A stretch of DNA of 32,231 nt from Auxenochlorella pyrenoidosa (Eukaryota > Chlorophyta > Trebouxiophyceae > Chlorellales > Chlorellaceae). The notes beneath the pieces were generated by a model. That model ran no database searches. It was not told where the DNA came from and was given only the letters and a program-made list of their open reading frames with translations. Location of the stretch: positions 1,787,894 through 1,820,124 of the forward strand of contig KQ481983.1 of NCBI GenBank assembly GCA_001430745.1, given 5' to 3'. Positions within the stretch are counted from its first letter, which is position 1. Every line of letters starts with the position of its first letter. The position numbers and the translations under genes were made by a program. Shown piece by piece: positions 1-10,859 of the stretch.

Positions 1-44
1 TCTGCCTGCTTTTGTGCCGTCAGGGCAACCTGGCAGCGCAGTGC

Positions 45-78
45 CTGCCTGGGGAAGCGTTAACGCTTCCCCAGGCAG
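45..78. repeat. 34-bp perfect palindrome
   Basis: Two 17-nt arms are exact reverse complements with no spacer. The centre is GTTAAC at 59-64, flanked by AAGC and GCTT and then by CCCC/GGGG blocks. It lies beyond the poly(A) signal of the hexose transporter gene, so it is probably intergenic or at the edge of the next gene to the left. Its function is unknown. Confidence 0.9.
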
Positions 79-191
79 CGTTGCATTACGGGAGCTGGGC
101 AATGGCAGGCAGCTCAGTACCGAAAACGCCAAGATTATGAGCTGCACCCCGCCTTGGCGCGAGTTTCACTGGGAAGTCGGGCAAGCAGAGC

Positions 192-196
192 TTACA
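192..196 (-). terminator. TGTAA poly(A) signal of the HUP transporter gene
   Basis: The minus strand reads TGTAA, the usual poly(A) signal of green algae. It lies about 415 nt past the stop codon at 610-612, which implies a 3' UTR of roughly 420-430 nt. No other TGTAA was noticed between the stop and this site. Confidence 0.6.
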
Positions 197-609
197 TCGA
201 ATGCATAGTCATGGAATCAGGCTGTACAACTCAACTTCATGCATGGGGACAGTCTTGGCAACGAGGAGCACCAGGATCACGCAGGGATGAGTTGCATGTG
301 CTGGGTGCACTGCAGGGTCGCAACGCCAGGCAGCAGCCGGGCCAACCGTCCTAGACCAGGCGCTGCCTTGTTGAGTTTCGGTTGGGTATTGAGTTTGTTG
401 GGGAAGAGGGTCCCAGCTTTGGCGGGATGGAGAGCTGTGGGCAGCCCTGGGCGGGAGGCGCACGCTGCAGGGATTGAGTGTGACGCGCGACCAAACCTCA
501 GCGCCGCTCGGGACCTGCTCGGCCACATCTTGCCTCTGGTTGCGCCGAGCGTGCCGCTGTTTGGCATGACACGGCAGTGCCAGAGCCCATGGCATGCCAA
601 GCTTGGCAC

Positions 610-3600
610 CTACACCACGGCAGGGCCCGCCGTGGGGGGCGGGGCGGGGTGGCCTGCTGCCTCCAGCTGGCCCGCCTTGCACGATGCTGTGCGGGTGGCG
701 TCGCGCTCGATGATCTGAGGCGGGTGGAGAGGTTTGGAGGATTGTGGAACGGTCCTTTGCCGGGTTCTTACGAATTGCTGGCGGGTGCAAAGCAACTAGG
801 TTGAGGTAAGTAGTTGGGTAGAGGACACAGGCGCGGCTTGAAAGCTGAACCGCTACCACACGGGGGCGCTGGCGGGACCAGAGCGACAGCTCACCTCCTG
901 AGCAGAAGGCCCCATCCACTTGCGCCAGAACCAGTGCTTGGCAAACTGCAAGGCCAAGAGCCGTGAGAGAGGTGTGGCTTGCTGTGGGAGCGGACTGCAG
1001 GTTTGTCTGGAGCGGCAGACTAGCACAGCCGGCCTGGCAGCCCGCCTGCACCTCCGTCCACCCCGCCTGCCCACCCGCCAACTGCACTCCCCCCAGGAAG
1101 GAAGCGCGCAGCCGCAGGGCAGGGGCCGGCATGGGAGCGGCGCGGGCCGGCTCACCCTGACGTGGATGCGCTCAACGGGCACCCCCTTGGTCTCGGGCAC
1201 GAAGAAGGCCACGAACAGGGTCATCAGGCCCACCCAGCCAGCGAAGAAGATGAACACGCCCCATCTGCACGGTGGGATGCAGAGGGCTCGGGGTGGCAGG
1301 GCAGGCAAGCAGGCTGCCGCTGGAGCTGGCAGCTATGCAGCCCAGCTGCAGGCAGTGCCAAGGTGCCCGCGCTCACTTCATGGTGCACAGCATGTTGAGG
1401 AAGCACTGGCCAACCACAAACTGCGGGAGAGGGAGGAGTCTCGAGGCAGACAGGAGGCAATGAGCACAGCCCAGCAGGCAACCGGCGGCAGCAACCCATC
1501 ACAATGTGTTCACCGGTCTGTGCAGCTAGGATTGCACCCCTCAGAGGCTCAACCAGTGGGCTGGCCGCGGTGGCCGCCGCCCCCCCCCCACACACACACA
1601 CACATACCACCACACACCGAGAAGAGGAAGTTGACGGTGACGGCCACGCTCATGCCGGCGGCGCGGGTCTCCAGCGTCTGGATCTCAGAGGGCACCAGCC
1701 AGCCCAGGGGTCCCCAGGACCAGGCAAAGCCGGCTGAGAACGGGGGAGCACCGGCAGGCCAGGGGCAGTGCTGGGGCAGGCCTCTGGGGAGGAGGGGGGG
1801 CCAGGGGCACTGCACTGGCATCGGCAGGCGCGATCCCCGTCCATGCTGCCAGTGAGGCCTGCCTGCCACAGGTGCAGGACTTACCAACAAACACGCAGAT
1901 CACTGTAAGGGGTGCAGGCGGGGTGTGAAAGGGGCAGGTGTTAGGAGAGCAGCAGGCGGGGTGAGGTGCAGGGCCGAGACAAACCGGGCACCAGCAGCGC
2001 GTCTTGGCTGCGGCCCTCTACCTGCAGCCCCACCCCCCCGGCTACTCGCCGATCAGCACGCCAATGCTGACATGGGTTGGCAGCACGTTGTTGTCTGCGA
2101 GCATGGACGTGAAGAAACGAGGGGACGAGCTATTGGAGGCATGTGCAGAGGCGTGGGCACCAACGCTGACCAGCTGCAGGCAGGCCTCAGGCTGCCCCCT
2201 GCGCTTCCCCTCAACAACCAGACAGCTGTCTTGAGCGCCTGCAGGCGCCCACGTGCCAGCCAAGCACTCACACTTGGGGAACTCAATGGCCAGCACCACG
2301 CCTGCGGGGGGGAGGGGAGTAGGAGGAGGAGGAAGAGGAGGAGGAGAGGTGGGGGGCGCATCTGCGGTGTTGCTGGCCACTTGGTCCCCCTCCTGTGGGT
2401 CACCTTCTGTCAGCCAGGTGCAGAGCGGCTGATCCATGCCATCACCGGCAAAGGCAGAGCTTTTGCGCGCCTGTGACGATTTGCGCTGCCATCATCTGCA
2501 GGCAGGGAAAAAACGGATGCGTTGCTCACGGGAAGTGTGCCGAAGGTCAAGCAAGCGCATGCCCCCCTCAAGCTGCTGGGCACGTGAGCTAAGCGCTGCC
2601 TGTCCGTGGACAGAACCAAACCCAAGCGGCACCTGCCTGCAAGCCGCCCTCGAGGAACAGGAACTTGCGCCCAAACTTGTCGACTGCAGGCGACGACCAG
2701 GGAGCGGGGCCGGGCGTGCTGGCTGCGGCCGGGCGCCAGACGGGCTCTGCACGGACCTTCCTGCCACATCGTGCAGAGCATCGTGTTGGGGGGGTCAGAA
2801 GCGAGCCTGGCATGCAGGCTCTTCCGCCGTCACCCCCCCCACCACACACACACCCGACAGGATGGACACAAAGGTGGAGGCCACGTTAACGGCGCCGATG
2901 ATCACCGTGTTGAGCAGCGCACCCTCGGCGCCGCTGCCCAGGCTGGAGAAGATGACGGGCACGTAGAACATGATCTGCCTTGGGAGATGGTGGAGGTGGT
3001 AGGGGCTGTGAGGTGGCTGCCGGCGGTTGTCTGTTTTGTTGGCAGCCGGCACCTGCAGGGTTCCCTAAATTTCCACTCCCTGGGAAAGTGCTGCAGGTAT
3101 GGCAGGTGGCACTGTGGCCACATACACGGCGTGAGGCGGCGTTGAAAGGCGCACCGCATTGATGCCGGTCCTGGCAAGGGGAAGCGTGGAGGGGTGGGTG
3201 GGGGGGGTGGGGGGGGGTGAAGGGGGTGGGGGGGGGCATGGCAGGCGTTTGGTTTGGCTGGGGCCTTGTGATGGGTATCCATGCACCACATGTGTGTTGG
3301 GGTGCGCTGTCAGCGTGTCCACAAGCCTGCTCGGCTGCTCGAGCGTGCACGCCCACCCAAGCCACCAGGCAGGCGAGCGCGCGCACCACTGCTGCAGCAT
3401 GGCGATCATGGCCGTGACGACCAGCATGGGGGAGTAGGGCCTCGTGAACATGACGCGCCAGGACTGCAGCGGGGGGCCAGGGTCTGGAGCGTCAGAGGCA
3501 GCGCCGGAATGTCCAGCTCGAAAGGTGCTCCCACTGGGCACGGCGGGGCAAGGAGGCGGCTTGGGGCCCTCGCTGAGCCCGCCAGCGCCACTGCGTAGCG

Positions 3601-6600
3601 CTCACGTCGCGCAGCGTGAACTTGTTGGCGGCGGCGCTGGCCTCCGCAATGTCGGCGAGCTCTGCAGGGGAGGGGGGCAGGGCCAGCAGCACGGCTGAAC
3701 GGAGCAGCTGCGGTGCAGAATTCTCCGGGCTGGCCGCTGGCAGGGAGGGCCCTGTCCACCTGTGCTGCAGGCGGGGCAGGCGCGGCATCCGTCGAGACGG
3801 AAGGCTGGGCAGGCTGCCTCGGAGGAGGATTGAGCACCCATCCCTAACCCATCGAGGTCCCCAGGCCAACAGGTTGACCGGTGGGCACCAGAGCTCTTAA
3901 GAGTAGCAAGCACCCAGCCCCGGTTGGCAACTTAAGCTTCACGCATGACGTGCTGGTCTGTCAGAGGAGCGCATCGCCACCCACCAGCATCGACCCTGGG
4001 GGTGCCGCGCAGGCGCTCCAGGATGGCGCGGGCCCGCTCCGTGTGACCGCTGCAAAGGCCGGGGCCGAGGGAGCTGGAGTGTGGGCACTGAGGTGTGGGT
4101 GCCTGACCCCCCCTTCAGGAAGTACAGAAAACATGTCTCGGCACCACAGCACCAAAATGCAGACAGGCGGACGGGGGAGCTAGCGGGCAGACAAGGCCAG
4201 CAGCAGTCGAGCAGGCGGGGCAAGCAGGCAGACAGCCAACTGAGCAGGCACAGAGAGCACCGCCTCCAAGCGTTCGCACCGCCTTGCCGCTCACCGCTCC
4301 ACAAGAGAGTTTGGAGACTCTGCGGGGGTGGAGGAGGTGCAGCAGGGTGGAGCGTAGCCCTCCGTTCATCGTTTCCACTTTCCCAGACATGTTCTGCTGG
4401 TGCGCCGCCGACTGCCAGTGCCCTGCCCCTGACCCTGCCTGCCCACCTGGCAGCAGCAGGCCGCCCAGCAGTAGGATGACGGCCGGCACGCCCGCCAGGC
4501 CCAGCGACAGGCGCCAGCCCTCGTCCCACTTGTTGGTGCCGTACACGGTGGGGGGGGGGGGGGGGGGGGGGGGAGGGGCTCGGCGGCAATCGTCACAAGT
4601 GAAGGGCGGGCAGCAGGGGATGCGGGCTTTGTAGGAGCAGGCCGCCGCATGTTGCGCATGCTGTGCATGCTGCCCTAGGCCCCGCCCCCCCCCACCGCCC
4701 CAGTTGATGAGCTGCGCCACAATGATGCCGATGGTCACTGCCAGCTGGAACCTGGGCGGCAGCGCAAGGGCAGGCAGTGGAATGGAGGCAGTGGTGGGAG
4801 TGCGATTTCAGTAGCCCTCGTGTTGGTTTAGCCGACGTCAGCTCTGTTGGCAAAAGCACCCCACCCCATGCCAGCCCTGTCCCAGCCCAGGTCGCTCACA
4901 GCATGTTGAGCCCTCCGCGATACTTGAAGGGCGCCATCTGTTCAGGCGGGCATGCGGGGCAGAGAAGGGGCCAGCAGAGGGTGAGAATTCCTGCCCAGGC
5001 TGCAGATACTGGCGCAGGCCCAACACACACTTTGGGCAGCCTCCGTGCCGGCATGTCGCATGCCTGGGAAGCATGCGACCGGCACCACCGCTGGTGCAAG
5101 GACCGGTTCCCCCCCGTGCATCAGCCAGACGCCCTGACCCGCCTTGCCTCGGAGAGGTACAACGGCACCACCTGCCAGCATGTTGCAAGTGTGGGGAGCA
5201 TGGGAACAGAAGTGCAGCTGGTGTGAGAACAGGATATCCCAGCTGCACTGGCTGGCTGGACACATTGACCCGCCTTGCTTCAGAGAGCTGCACTATTCAG
5301 AGAGCTGCACTACAGCAGCACTACAGTGGCACCACAATTTCACCACCTGGTTCGCAAAGCCCACTCCAAAGCCCAGGAACAGACTGGCGGTGAGCAAGGG
5401 GAAGGGGGGCACTGGAGAGAGGCGTCAGTCTGCACAGTCAACACGGCTGCCGGCAAGCGTTCAGTTCCTGCCTGCTCATGCCACCCAAGGGCGGCTTCAC
5501 CACACACCCCGCCTTGCCCCATGCTGCTGGCTGGCCGATGAGCCCGTGCCGGCAGAAGGGACGTGGGAGAGGGCCTGGCAGGGGCAGCCTCCCAAAGCGT
5601 GAGCAGTGTGCAAGCATGCAGGTGCTCACCGGCCGATGATCAGCATCCTGCGGGGGCATGCCAGCATCAAGAGTGAATGGTCAGCCGCCGGCATGGACAT
5701 CCTTGCTGACGATGGAAGGCTGCAGCTGCGAGCAGCCTTCCTGCCCAGCGCCCCTCACTGCACCCCACCAGAGGTGTTGCGCCCCGGCGTTCAGCCCGGC
5801 GCCCGCCAGGAACCACAGGCCGCCGATGGTCATGGTCATCTGTGGTGGTGGGAGGGTCGGTTGGAGGTGGTCGGTGTGTGGGTGGGTTGGGGGCGTGGGT
5901 GGGGTGAGGGGGGCAAGCAAGTGTAGAGGGCACGGCAAGGCCTGCTGGCTGCCCACGCTGGATGGAGAGACTGCCTGGGAAGCGTGCCCAGGCATGCACG
6001 CCCAGGAGCAGGCAGGTGCTCAAGCCTTCAGGAGGGGAGGGGCCGCACCTTGCGGCCAAAATGCCTGGTGACATAGCCTGCGAAGAAGGAGGAGAACATG
6101 CCGGCCAGGAACAGGATGGAGGTGAACACCTGGCAGAGGGGTGGGCAGCGGGGCGGGAGAAGTGAGGCTGGTAAGTGCCACGAAGCCGACTGAAAGGTCA
6201 GCACACAAGGCCGGGAAGCAGCACGTCCCAGACCCGGATGGACCCGCAAGCGCCGAGTCAGAGCGCTGAGAGGTCGGCCCGGCACCGCTGGATGCCAACA
6301 AGGACTGCATTTCGCTGCATGCTCCCCCGCACATTGACTGTACCACCAGCTGCCCCTCTTCCCCTGCTCGACTTGTGCCAATCACGTTGCTGCACGGCCC
6401 ACCTGGAGTTTCTGGTCGTTGTACTTGCAGTACGGGTCGGTGGAAGGGGGGGCAGCGGCCACCTCTGCAGCAGGGCGGGAGGACACGCTGATGGGCGGCG
6501 GGGCGGAGGGCATGAGCGTGGTGCCGCTGAGGACCAGCCTGCTGGCGATGGGCGCTAGCTTAGTGGCCCGCTTGGCTCATGGCAGTGCCTGTTGACTGGC

Positions 6601-7350
6601 CGCCCTGGCGGCAGCACAGCTGCATCCCACCTGGGAAGAACTTCTCGTTGAAGGGCGCCATGGACTCAACACCCCCGGTGATGCCCTGCATGCCGCAGGT
6701 GAGGGCGCACAGCCGAGCTGTGGCGGGCCTCGCGGCAGGGAGGCACTTGCATGCCTGCCTCTGTCGAGTGGAGCAACGGCATGGAAGCCTGGGCAGCGCT
6801 GGCAGCAGGACGGGTGCCAGCCAGCAGGCCGATCAACGGCGACTTCAGCCAGCATTGCATGCAGAGCATGGAGGGCACGGGTAAGAGCACAGGGCAGCTC
6901 TGGGATGGAGCAGGCCAGCTCCATGGCCACGCACGATGTCGTATCCGAACAGCAGGCCGCCCGCCGAGGCGATCAGGGCCACGATCATCACATACCTGCG
7001 CAGGGCAGGGGGGCAGTAAAAGCTTTTGTACCCTCCAGTGCACGGGCTTCCATTTTTAGCCCATTTTCTTGGGTCTTTACTGAAGTGCCAGCTGATAAAG
7101 CGGCTGAGAGCAGGCAGGCCGTCTGCTGCCAAGCGCCCCTGGGCACCCCGGCTGTCACTGGCACTGCCTGCCAACTACGACTCCCTGAGCGGCACAAATT
7201 CCTTCCTGACAGCAAGCAAACTCGACCAGGCAGGTTGAAACATCGTCAAGAATCTTGTGGTTGGATCTCCCCCCACCAGGTCAGGCGCCCCTCATAGTCG
7301 GCAATGTTAAGCGCCGAGGCGCGGGTGAGAGTCACACCACCGCCTGCCAT
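610..7350 (-). CDS. HUP: HUP-type hexose/H+ symporter (MFS sugar porter), 28 exons
   Basis: Predicted 12-helix plasma-membrane proton/hexose symporter of 552 aa that follows Chlorella HUP proteins (about 534 aa) from end to end. Motifs in order: FGYDIG (D44), RHFGRK (106-111), [17 protein letters not shown] (154-161), PESP (236-239), QQWTGINA (309-316), [29 protein letters not shown]44 and the QQ/N of QQWTGIN match positions tied to sugar binding in this family. Exons 5'-3': 7350-7277, 6995-6935, 6685-6631, 6464-6403, 6129-6049, 5839-5769, 5647-5630, 5383-5347, 5171-5148, 4937-4900, 4751-4696, 4578-4447, 4319-4295, 4049-3985, 3661-3606, 3463-3387, 3170-3155, 2974-2854, 2683-2637, 2495-2471, 2301-2272, 2094-2050, 1902-1885, 1733-1618, 1420-1377, 1264-1156, 945-895, 714-610. 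All phases join. The start MAGGGV resembles HUP1. The start of exon 12 (a C24 run) and the last exon are the least certain parts. Which HUP paralogue it is cannot be told. Confidence 0.95.
1903..2049 (-). other. GC-AG intron 22 of HUP
   Basis: The donor is GATCG|GCGAGT and the acceptor is TTACAG. The 45-nt exon before it and the 18-nt exon after it join in phase 1 as GVLI-VICVFV. The nearby GT (GTAGCC) gives the wrong frame. Confidence 0.8.
2302..2470 (-). other. GC-AG intron 20 of HUP
   Basis: The donor is GTCACAG|GCGCGC and the acceptor is CCGCAG. The junction restores [10 protein letters not shown], which matches [10 protein letters not shown] of HUP1. The donor is weak for a GC intron because it lacks GCAAGT. 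Confidence 0.7.
2496..2636 (-). other. GC-AG intron 19 of HUP
   Basis: The donor is TTGCAG|GCAGGT and the acceptor is CTGCAG before the 25-nt exon 20. The phase and the HUP alignment (GGLQ-MMAAQ) need this GC donor. A GT donor 4 nt downstream would be in phase only with exon 21. Confidence 0.8.
4550..4573. repeat. G24 homopolymer (C24 on the coding strand of HUP)
   Basis: Twenty-four consecutive G on the plus strand. On the transporter strand this is C24 next to exon 12. The only nearby AG acceptor lies before the run, so with canonical splicing the run is coding and gives nine prolines (residues 194-202) between predicted helices 4 and 5. The run length keeps the frame. Such tracts are prone to sequencing and assembly error. 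Confidence 0.85.
4938..5147 (-). other. GC-AG intron 9 of HUP
   Basis: Exon 9 ends ...CTCTCCGAG and the intron begins GCAAGG. The acceptor is AACAG before ATGGCGCCC. No GT donor gives the conserved YLSE-MAPF junction in phase 0. Confidence 0.85.
5172..5346 (-). other. Intron 8 of HUP with a degenerate copy of exon 9
   Basis: The intron starts GTGGTG, the same hexamer that begins exon 9. Further in (minus strand, about 5335-5262) it carries GTGGTGCCACTGTA, then CTCTCTGAA directly followed by GCAAGGCGGGTCA. Exon 9 with its donor side reads GTGGTGCCGTTGTA, then CTCTCCGAG, then GCAAGGCGGGTCA. The intron copy holds extra sequence, including an exact 17-bp tandem duplication at 5279-5295 and 5296-5312. 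Confidence 0.7.
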
Positions 7351-7938
7351 GGCCGGGCCAGTGCCGTCGCCTGCTGCTTGTGCTGTTCACGGCTGACTGC
7401 CTTCTGCTCGCTGGGAGCAGAACACTGCACCTGTGATGGGAGCCAGCATCAGGGAATGTGGGGTGTCAGGCGGGCAGATGCACACAGTGCAGGCGCAGAT
7501 CCAAGGCTGCCCAGACCCGTCCTTGCCAACCCTGGTTGAACAGATGCACCTGCGAAAGCTGCACCCTGAAGCCAACCTTGGATCTTGATGACGCAAGATC
7601 AGCTGCACAGAACAGCAGATGGTCTCTTCGGCAGAAACGATTTCAGAAACGGCAGCTATCAGTAGTCTCTTGTAGAACGGGGATGCCTCATGCCACCTCA
7701 TCAGCTGCCCTCCTGCTTCCGAGGCCTTCTTCAGCTTTCAATAGTTTTCGAACTTTCTAATCGTGCCAGATGCAGCACAGATGTAGTCTGGGACAAGGAG
7801 TGGGACAAGAGAACCGCCTGATTGCTAATTTATGCCATCTGTGCGCGCACAGCTCAACTGGCAGCTTCCCAGTGACAACATTGCCAGCTGGCCCAAAATG
7901 GCAGAGAGCCCGTGCTGCTGCAGCAAATGTGTTGATGG
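7351..7938. promoter_or_regulatory. HUP upstream region, bounded by the RTF2 3' end
   Basis: Holds the 5' UTR and promoter of the transporter and ends at the RTF2 poly(A) signal. It is less GC-rich than the rest of the window, especially 7540-7960. I see no protein-coding exon and no clear TATA box. Confidence 0.5.
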
Positions 7939-7943
7939 TTACA
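7939..7943 (-). terminator. TGTAA poly(A) signal of RTF2
   Basis: TGTAA on the minus strand, about 610 nt past the RTF2 stop at 8555-8557. The stretch 7944-8554 is therefore read as 3' UTR; it shows no conserved coding sequence. Confidence 0.55.
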
Positions 7944-8554
7944 GAAGAGATACAAGGGCAAGCATGCAGTAGATGCAGCGGCAAGAGGCGGAACGTGTGC
8001 CTGCTAAGCTTCCTGCACAGCTGCCACGGGAACACGCCCGCCACCTCCTTCCCCTGCTGCTAACGCCTCTGCCAGAAGCCGTGGCTGCTACCTCCTCTGC
8101 TCTGCATCAAGGTCTGCCTCAGCACCTCCCAATGTTTGCCACCTTGGCTGCTGGCCCGGCGCCACCAGCGTGCGCAGCTGCGACCCCTGCTGGCATCGCC
8201 AGCAAGAAGCAGGGAATGAGCAGGTCCAGCAGGCTGCGTCGGTGCTCCATGCACTCGGTGTAAGCTGCCATGGCCCGCCCATAGCTTGCATGCATCTTGG
8301 TGAAACGCCAGCTGTCGCGCCTATCCTGCCGGAAGGCCGCCACCTCCACATCCCCTGTGCCGCCTGCGGTTGCGTGGAGACGTGCTGCAGCGGCAGCAGT
8401 GGCTGCGGCGTCGGCAATGGAGGCTGCTGCTGCTGCTCGTTGGTGGCAAAGTGTGCTGTTATCAACGCACTGATAGCCTTGCAAAACGCGCTTGCTTGAA
8501 AAGAAACATGCTGGGAGTGCAGCAAACAAGCAAGGGCGCAAGGCGCTGGTGCTG

Positions 8555-10129
8555 CTACGGAACCACATCTGCTGCCTGCTGCTGCTGACTTTGCTCTTTC
8601 TGCTGCTGTGGCTGCTGCTGCGGCTGCGGTTGCTCCTGCTGCTCTGATTGCTGCGCCGCATCAGCCGCTGTGGCCGGCTCCCGCTTCCGCTTCTTCCTCT
8701 GCTGCTTCTGCTGTTGGCGCCGCATGGGCAGCAGCTCGCGCAGGCGCTCCAACTGCTGCCCATCGGGGTACAGCGCTATGACGTCGTCCGCTGCAGAGTA
8801 GGCTGTCCCGCAGGTGGGGCAGCCTGCTGTACCTGCGCTCCCGGCACCACAGCCGCCACCACCTGCCAGCTCTTTCAGGGCTCGCTCGCTGAAGACGTGG
8901 CCACAGGGGCGCAGCGCAGCAAAGGGGTGCCTGTCGCAGCGCAGGTGGGTGATGGGGCAGGTGAAGGGCGCAGGCAGCTCTGGCTCGACGCCGCCGTCGG
9001 CGCTGGAGGCAGTCACTGGGGCAGCGCTGCCGGCCTCCGCCGCGGCCGGCTCGTATCGCAGCGTAAACACATCCCTGTTGGGGCAGGGCAGGGGGCGGGA
9101 TGCAACGGCATACCTTGATGCTGTTTGTCCAGCGCACCGGAGCCTGGCTGGCAGTTTGCATACCACAAATCCCTGCAGGCCCCCTCGCCCCTCACTGACT
9201 GTCCACCCGGACAGGCGCCGCGAGCACACACGCACTGCAGCGAGGCGATGTGGTCGTACGCATCCCCCGCCGTCCGCAGCTGGTTCAGGTAGCGGTGCTC
9301 CGCCGCCTCATCCGCAAACCGCCCCGCCCGCGCCAGCAGCAGCTCCAGCACGGCCGCCTGTTGTTGTGAGTGCCATGGGCAGCTGAGAAGTCAGAGTCCG
9401 CTCACCGATACGCGGGCAATGTGGGTGCAGGTGTCAGCACCACAGGCGCGCCACCCTCTGCACTGGCACCGCCCGCCCACCTTGCTGTACAGGCGGCCCA
9501 GGAAGCAGGCGACGATGGGCGCCGCCAGCCGCTCGCCGCTCAGCGCGCACGTGCTCCACTGCGTCACCCTGCGGGCCGGAGCAGGGTGAAAAGTGGCGAG
9601 CACGTTGAGAGGCCAGGCGGGCAGGGGAGCGGGCAGCGAAGGTCATTGGTCCCCTACCTGTGCTCGAGTCACTGTGTGCAGCAGCAGCCATCTCCTGGGC
9701 CCCAGCTGACACACCCAAAAGAGTAAAGGCCATCAGCGGCAGCTGCCCTCTGCCGGGCAGTAAATTCTGCTCCGTTTCTCACTTTGCCGTCTTTGCATCC
9801 AGCTGTCGCCGCTTGTGCACGCCGCGCACGGCGCCGCCGCGGGTGCTGCGGCTCGTGTCGGCATTGTTCAGGTCGGCGCAGGACCGGCGCAGCACGTCGT
9901 TCCGGCTGATGATGGTGCCGCCTGCAGGCAAGGGGTGCTGTTGGTGTCTTGTGCGGCTTCGAACCAAGAGGATAGAGCGAGCAAGGGACAGAGCGGTGGC
10001 GGCAGGGTGCGCTGAGTGGCCGAGGCTGAGGGCAGGCGGGAGGCTGCGGTGGTGCCTGCGGCTGTGTCGGCGGCTGCAGCGCTGTGCTGCTCAGGCCATG
10101 CGGCGCTTGTGCTCACCGTCAAGGCCCAT
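8555..10129 (-). CDS. RTF2: Replication termination factor 2 (RTF2), RING-like
   Basis: 293-aa member of the RTF2 family, nuclear proteins that act at stalled or terminating replication forks (family knowledge). It starts MGLDGGTI, like the family's MG-DGGTIP. An N-terminal half-RING follows, TCALSGERLAAPIVAC and LGRLYSK (about 54-80). The second C2HC2-like domain has FTCPIT (C160), PCGHVFSERALKEL (C178, H180) and CPTCG (C206, C209), then DDVI. The tail is basic and then very Gln-rich and ends ADVVP. Exons 5'-3': 10129-10117, 9921-9783, 9568-9481, 9357-9236, 9074-8555; all join in phase. The first coding exon is only 13 nt. Its promoter is shared head-to-head with PFK. It is shorter and more Gln-rich at the C-terminus than animal RTF2. 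Confidence 0.93.
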
Positions 10130-10859
10130 TCTGCCCGCCACAGACGCTCGCTGAGACTTGTCGGCAAGTAGGCGGCCGGAACAGAGCAAAGGGAGCGCTC
10201 CAGTGGGCTATAATAGCGACTTGAGACTCAAACAAGTGGAAAGATGCGCAGAAGAAGTACACAGGCGGCCCTCAGAAGAAGAACCTGGCTCAGTACAGCC
10301 GCCATGTGCCGAGCTTGTCCAGTGCTTGGCCCACATCATGCAGCTGCAGAGCCTTCAAGCAGGCGGTATTGCCATCTTGACTCGTCGCATCACTCCTTGC
10401 AAGATTCATTTCTTGAGCGACCGCCAGTCCGAATGGACAACACCTGCCTGTGTCTTGCCACAGAGGACTCGACCCTGTTCCAACCGCGTGGCAGTTCAAG
10501 CCGGGGATCGCCGCAAGTTTGCACGGTGCATGCGCATAGCATGCTAGTTGACAGCATGTGAAGAACTGAAGGAAGGCAAAATGCAGGATGCTGGGTGGGC
10601 AGCTGCAAGAGAGGATGGCGCTCTTGACGAGGGCGGGAATGGCAGCGGGAGCACAGCGCAGGCCCTCGCCGGGTGTGCCACACTGGGCGATGCCCGGCCA
10701 CAGGATAGCTCTGTGTACTCTGCCACCATCGATCAGAGCATTGATCGCTGCTTGCAAGTGCCTTCGAACAAACAGCTGACAGGTCAACACAGGGTTGGCC
10801 TGGAAGAAGGAGGGGGCCGATCGCTTCCTGATTGTGCTGTGATCATCCGATCACAGCGT
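10130..10859. promoter_or_regulatory. Divergent promoter region between RTF2 and PFK
   Basis: 730 bp between two start codons facing away from each other. It must hold both 5' UTRs and promoters. It is AT-richer than the coding parts, with GATC-rich palindromic spots near 10728-10750 and 10836-10857. No TATA box or exon is evident. Continuous ORFs here have no conserved content. Confidence 0.55.
10836..10857 (+). repeat. 9-bp inverted repeat just before the PFK start
   Basis: GCTGTGATC and GATCACAGC are perfect arms around the 4-nt loop ATCC. The repeat ends 2 nt before the proposed PFK ATG, so the mRNA could form a hairpin at the start codon, or the site could bind a factor. Confidence 0.75.

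Noticed and set aside
209..1132. 307-codon open frame on the minus strand
   Set aside because: It overlaps HUP exon 27 in another frame and has no conserved content; the spliced transporter explains the region.
1588..1607. CA dinucleotide repeat
   Set aside because: Ordinary short microsatellite in the intron next to HUP exon 24.
3187..3240. G-rich block that might be a G-quadruplex regulatory element
   Set aside because: It is on the plus strand of a HUP intron, where it is simply the complement of a C-rich intron tract; similar tracts occur in many introns here.
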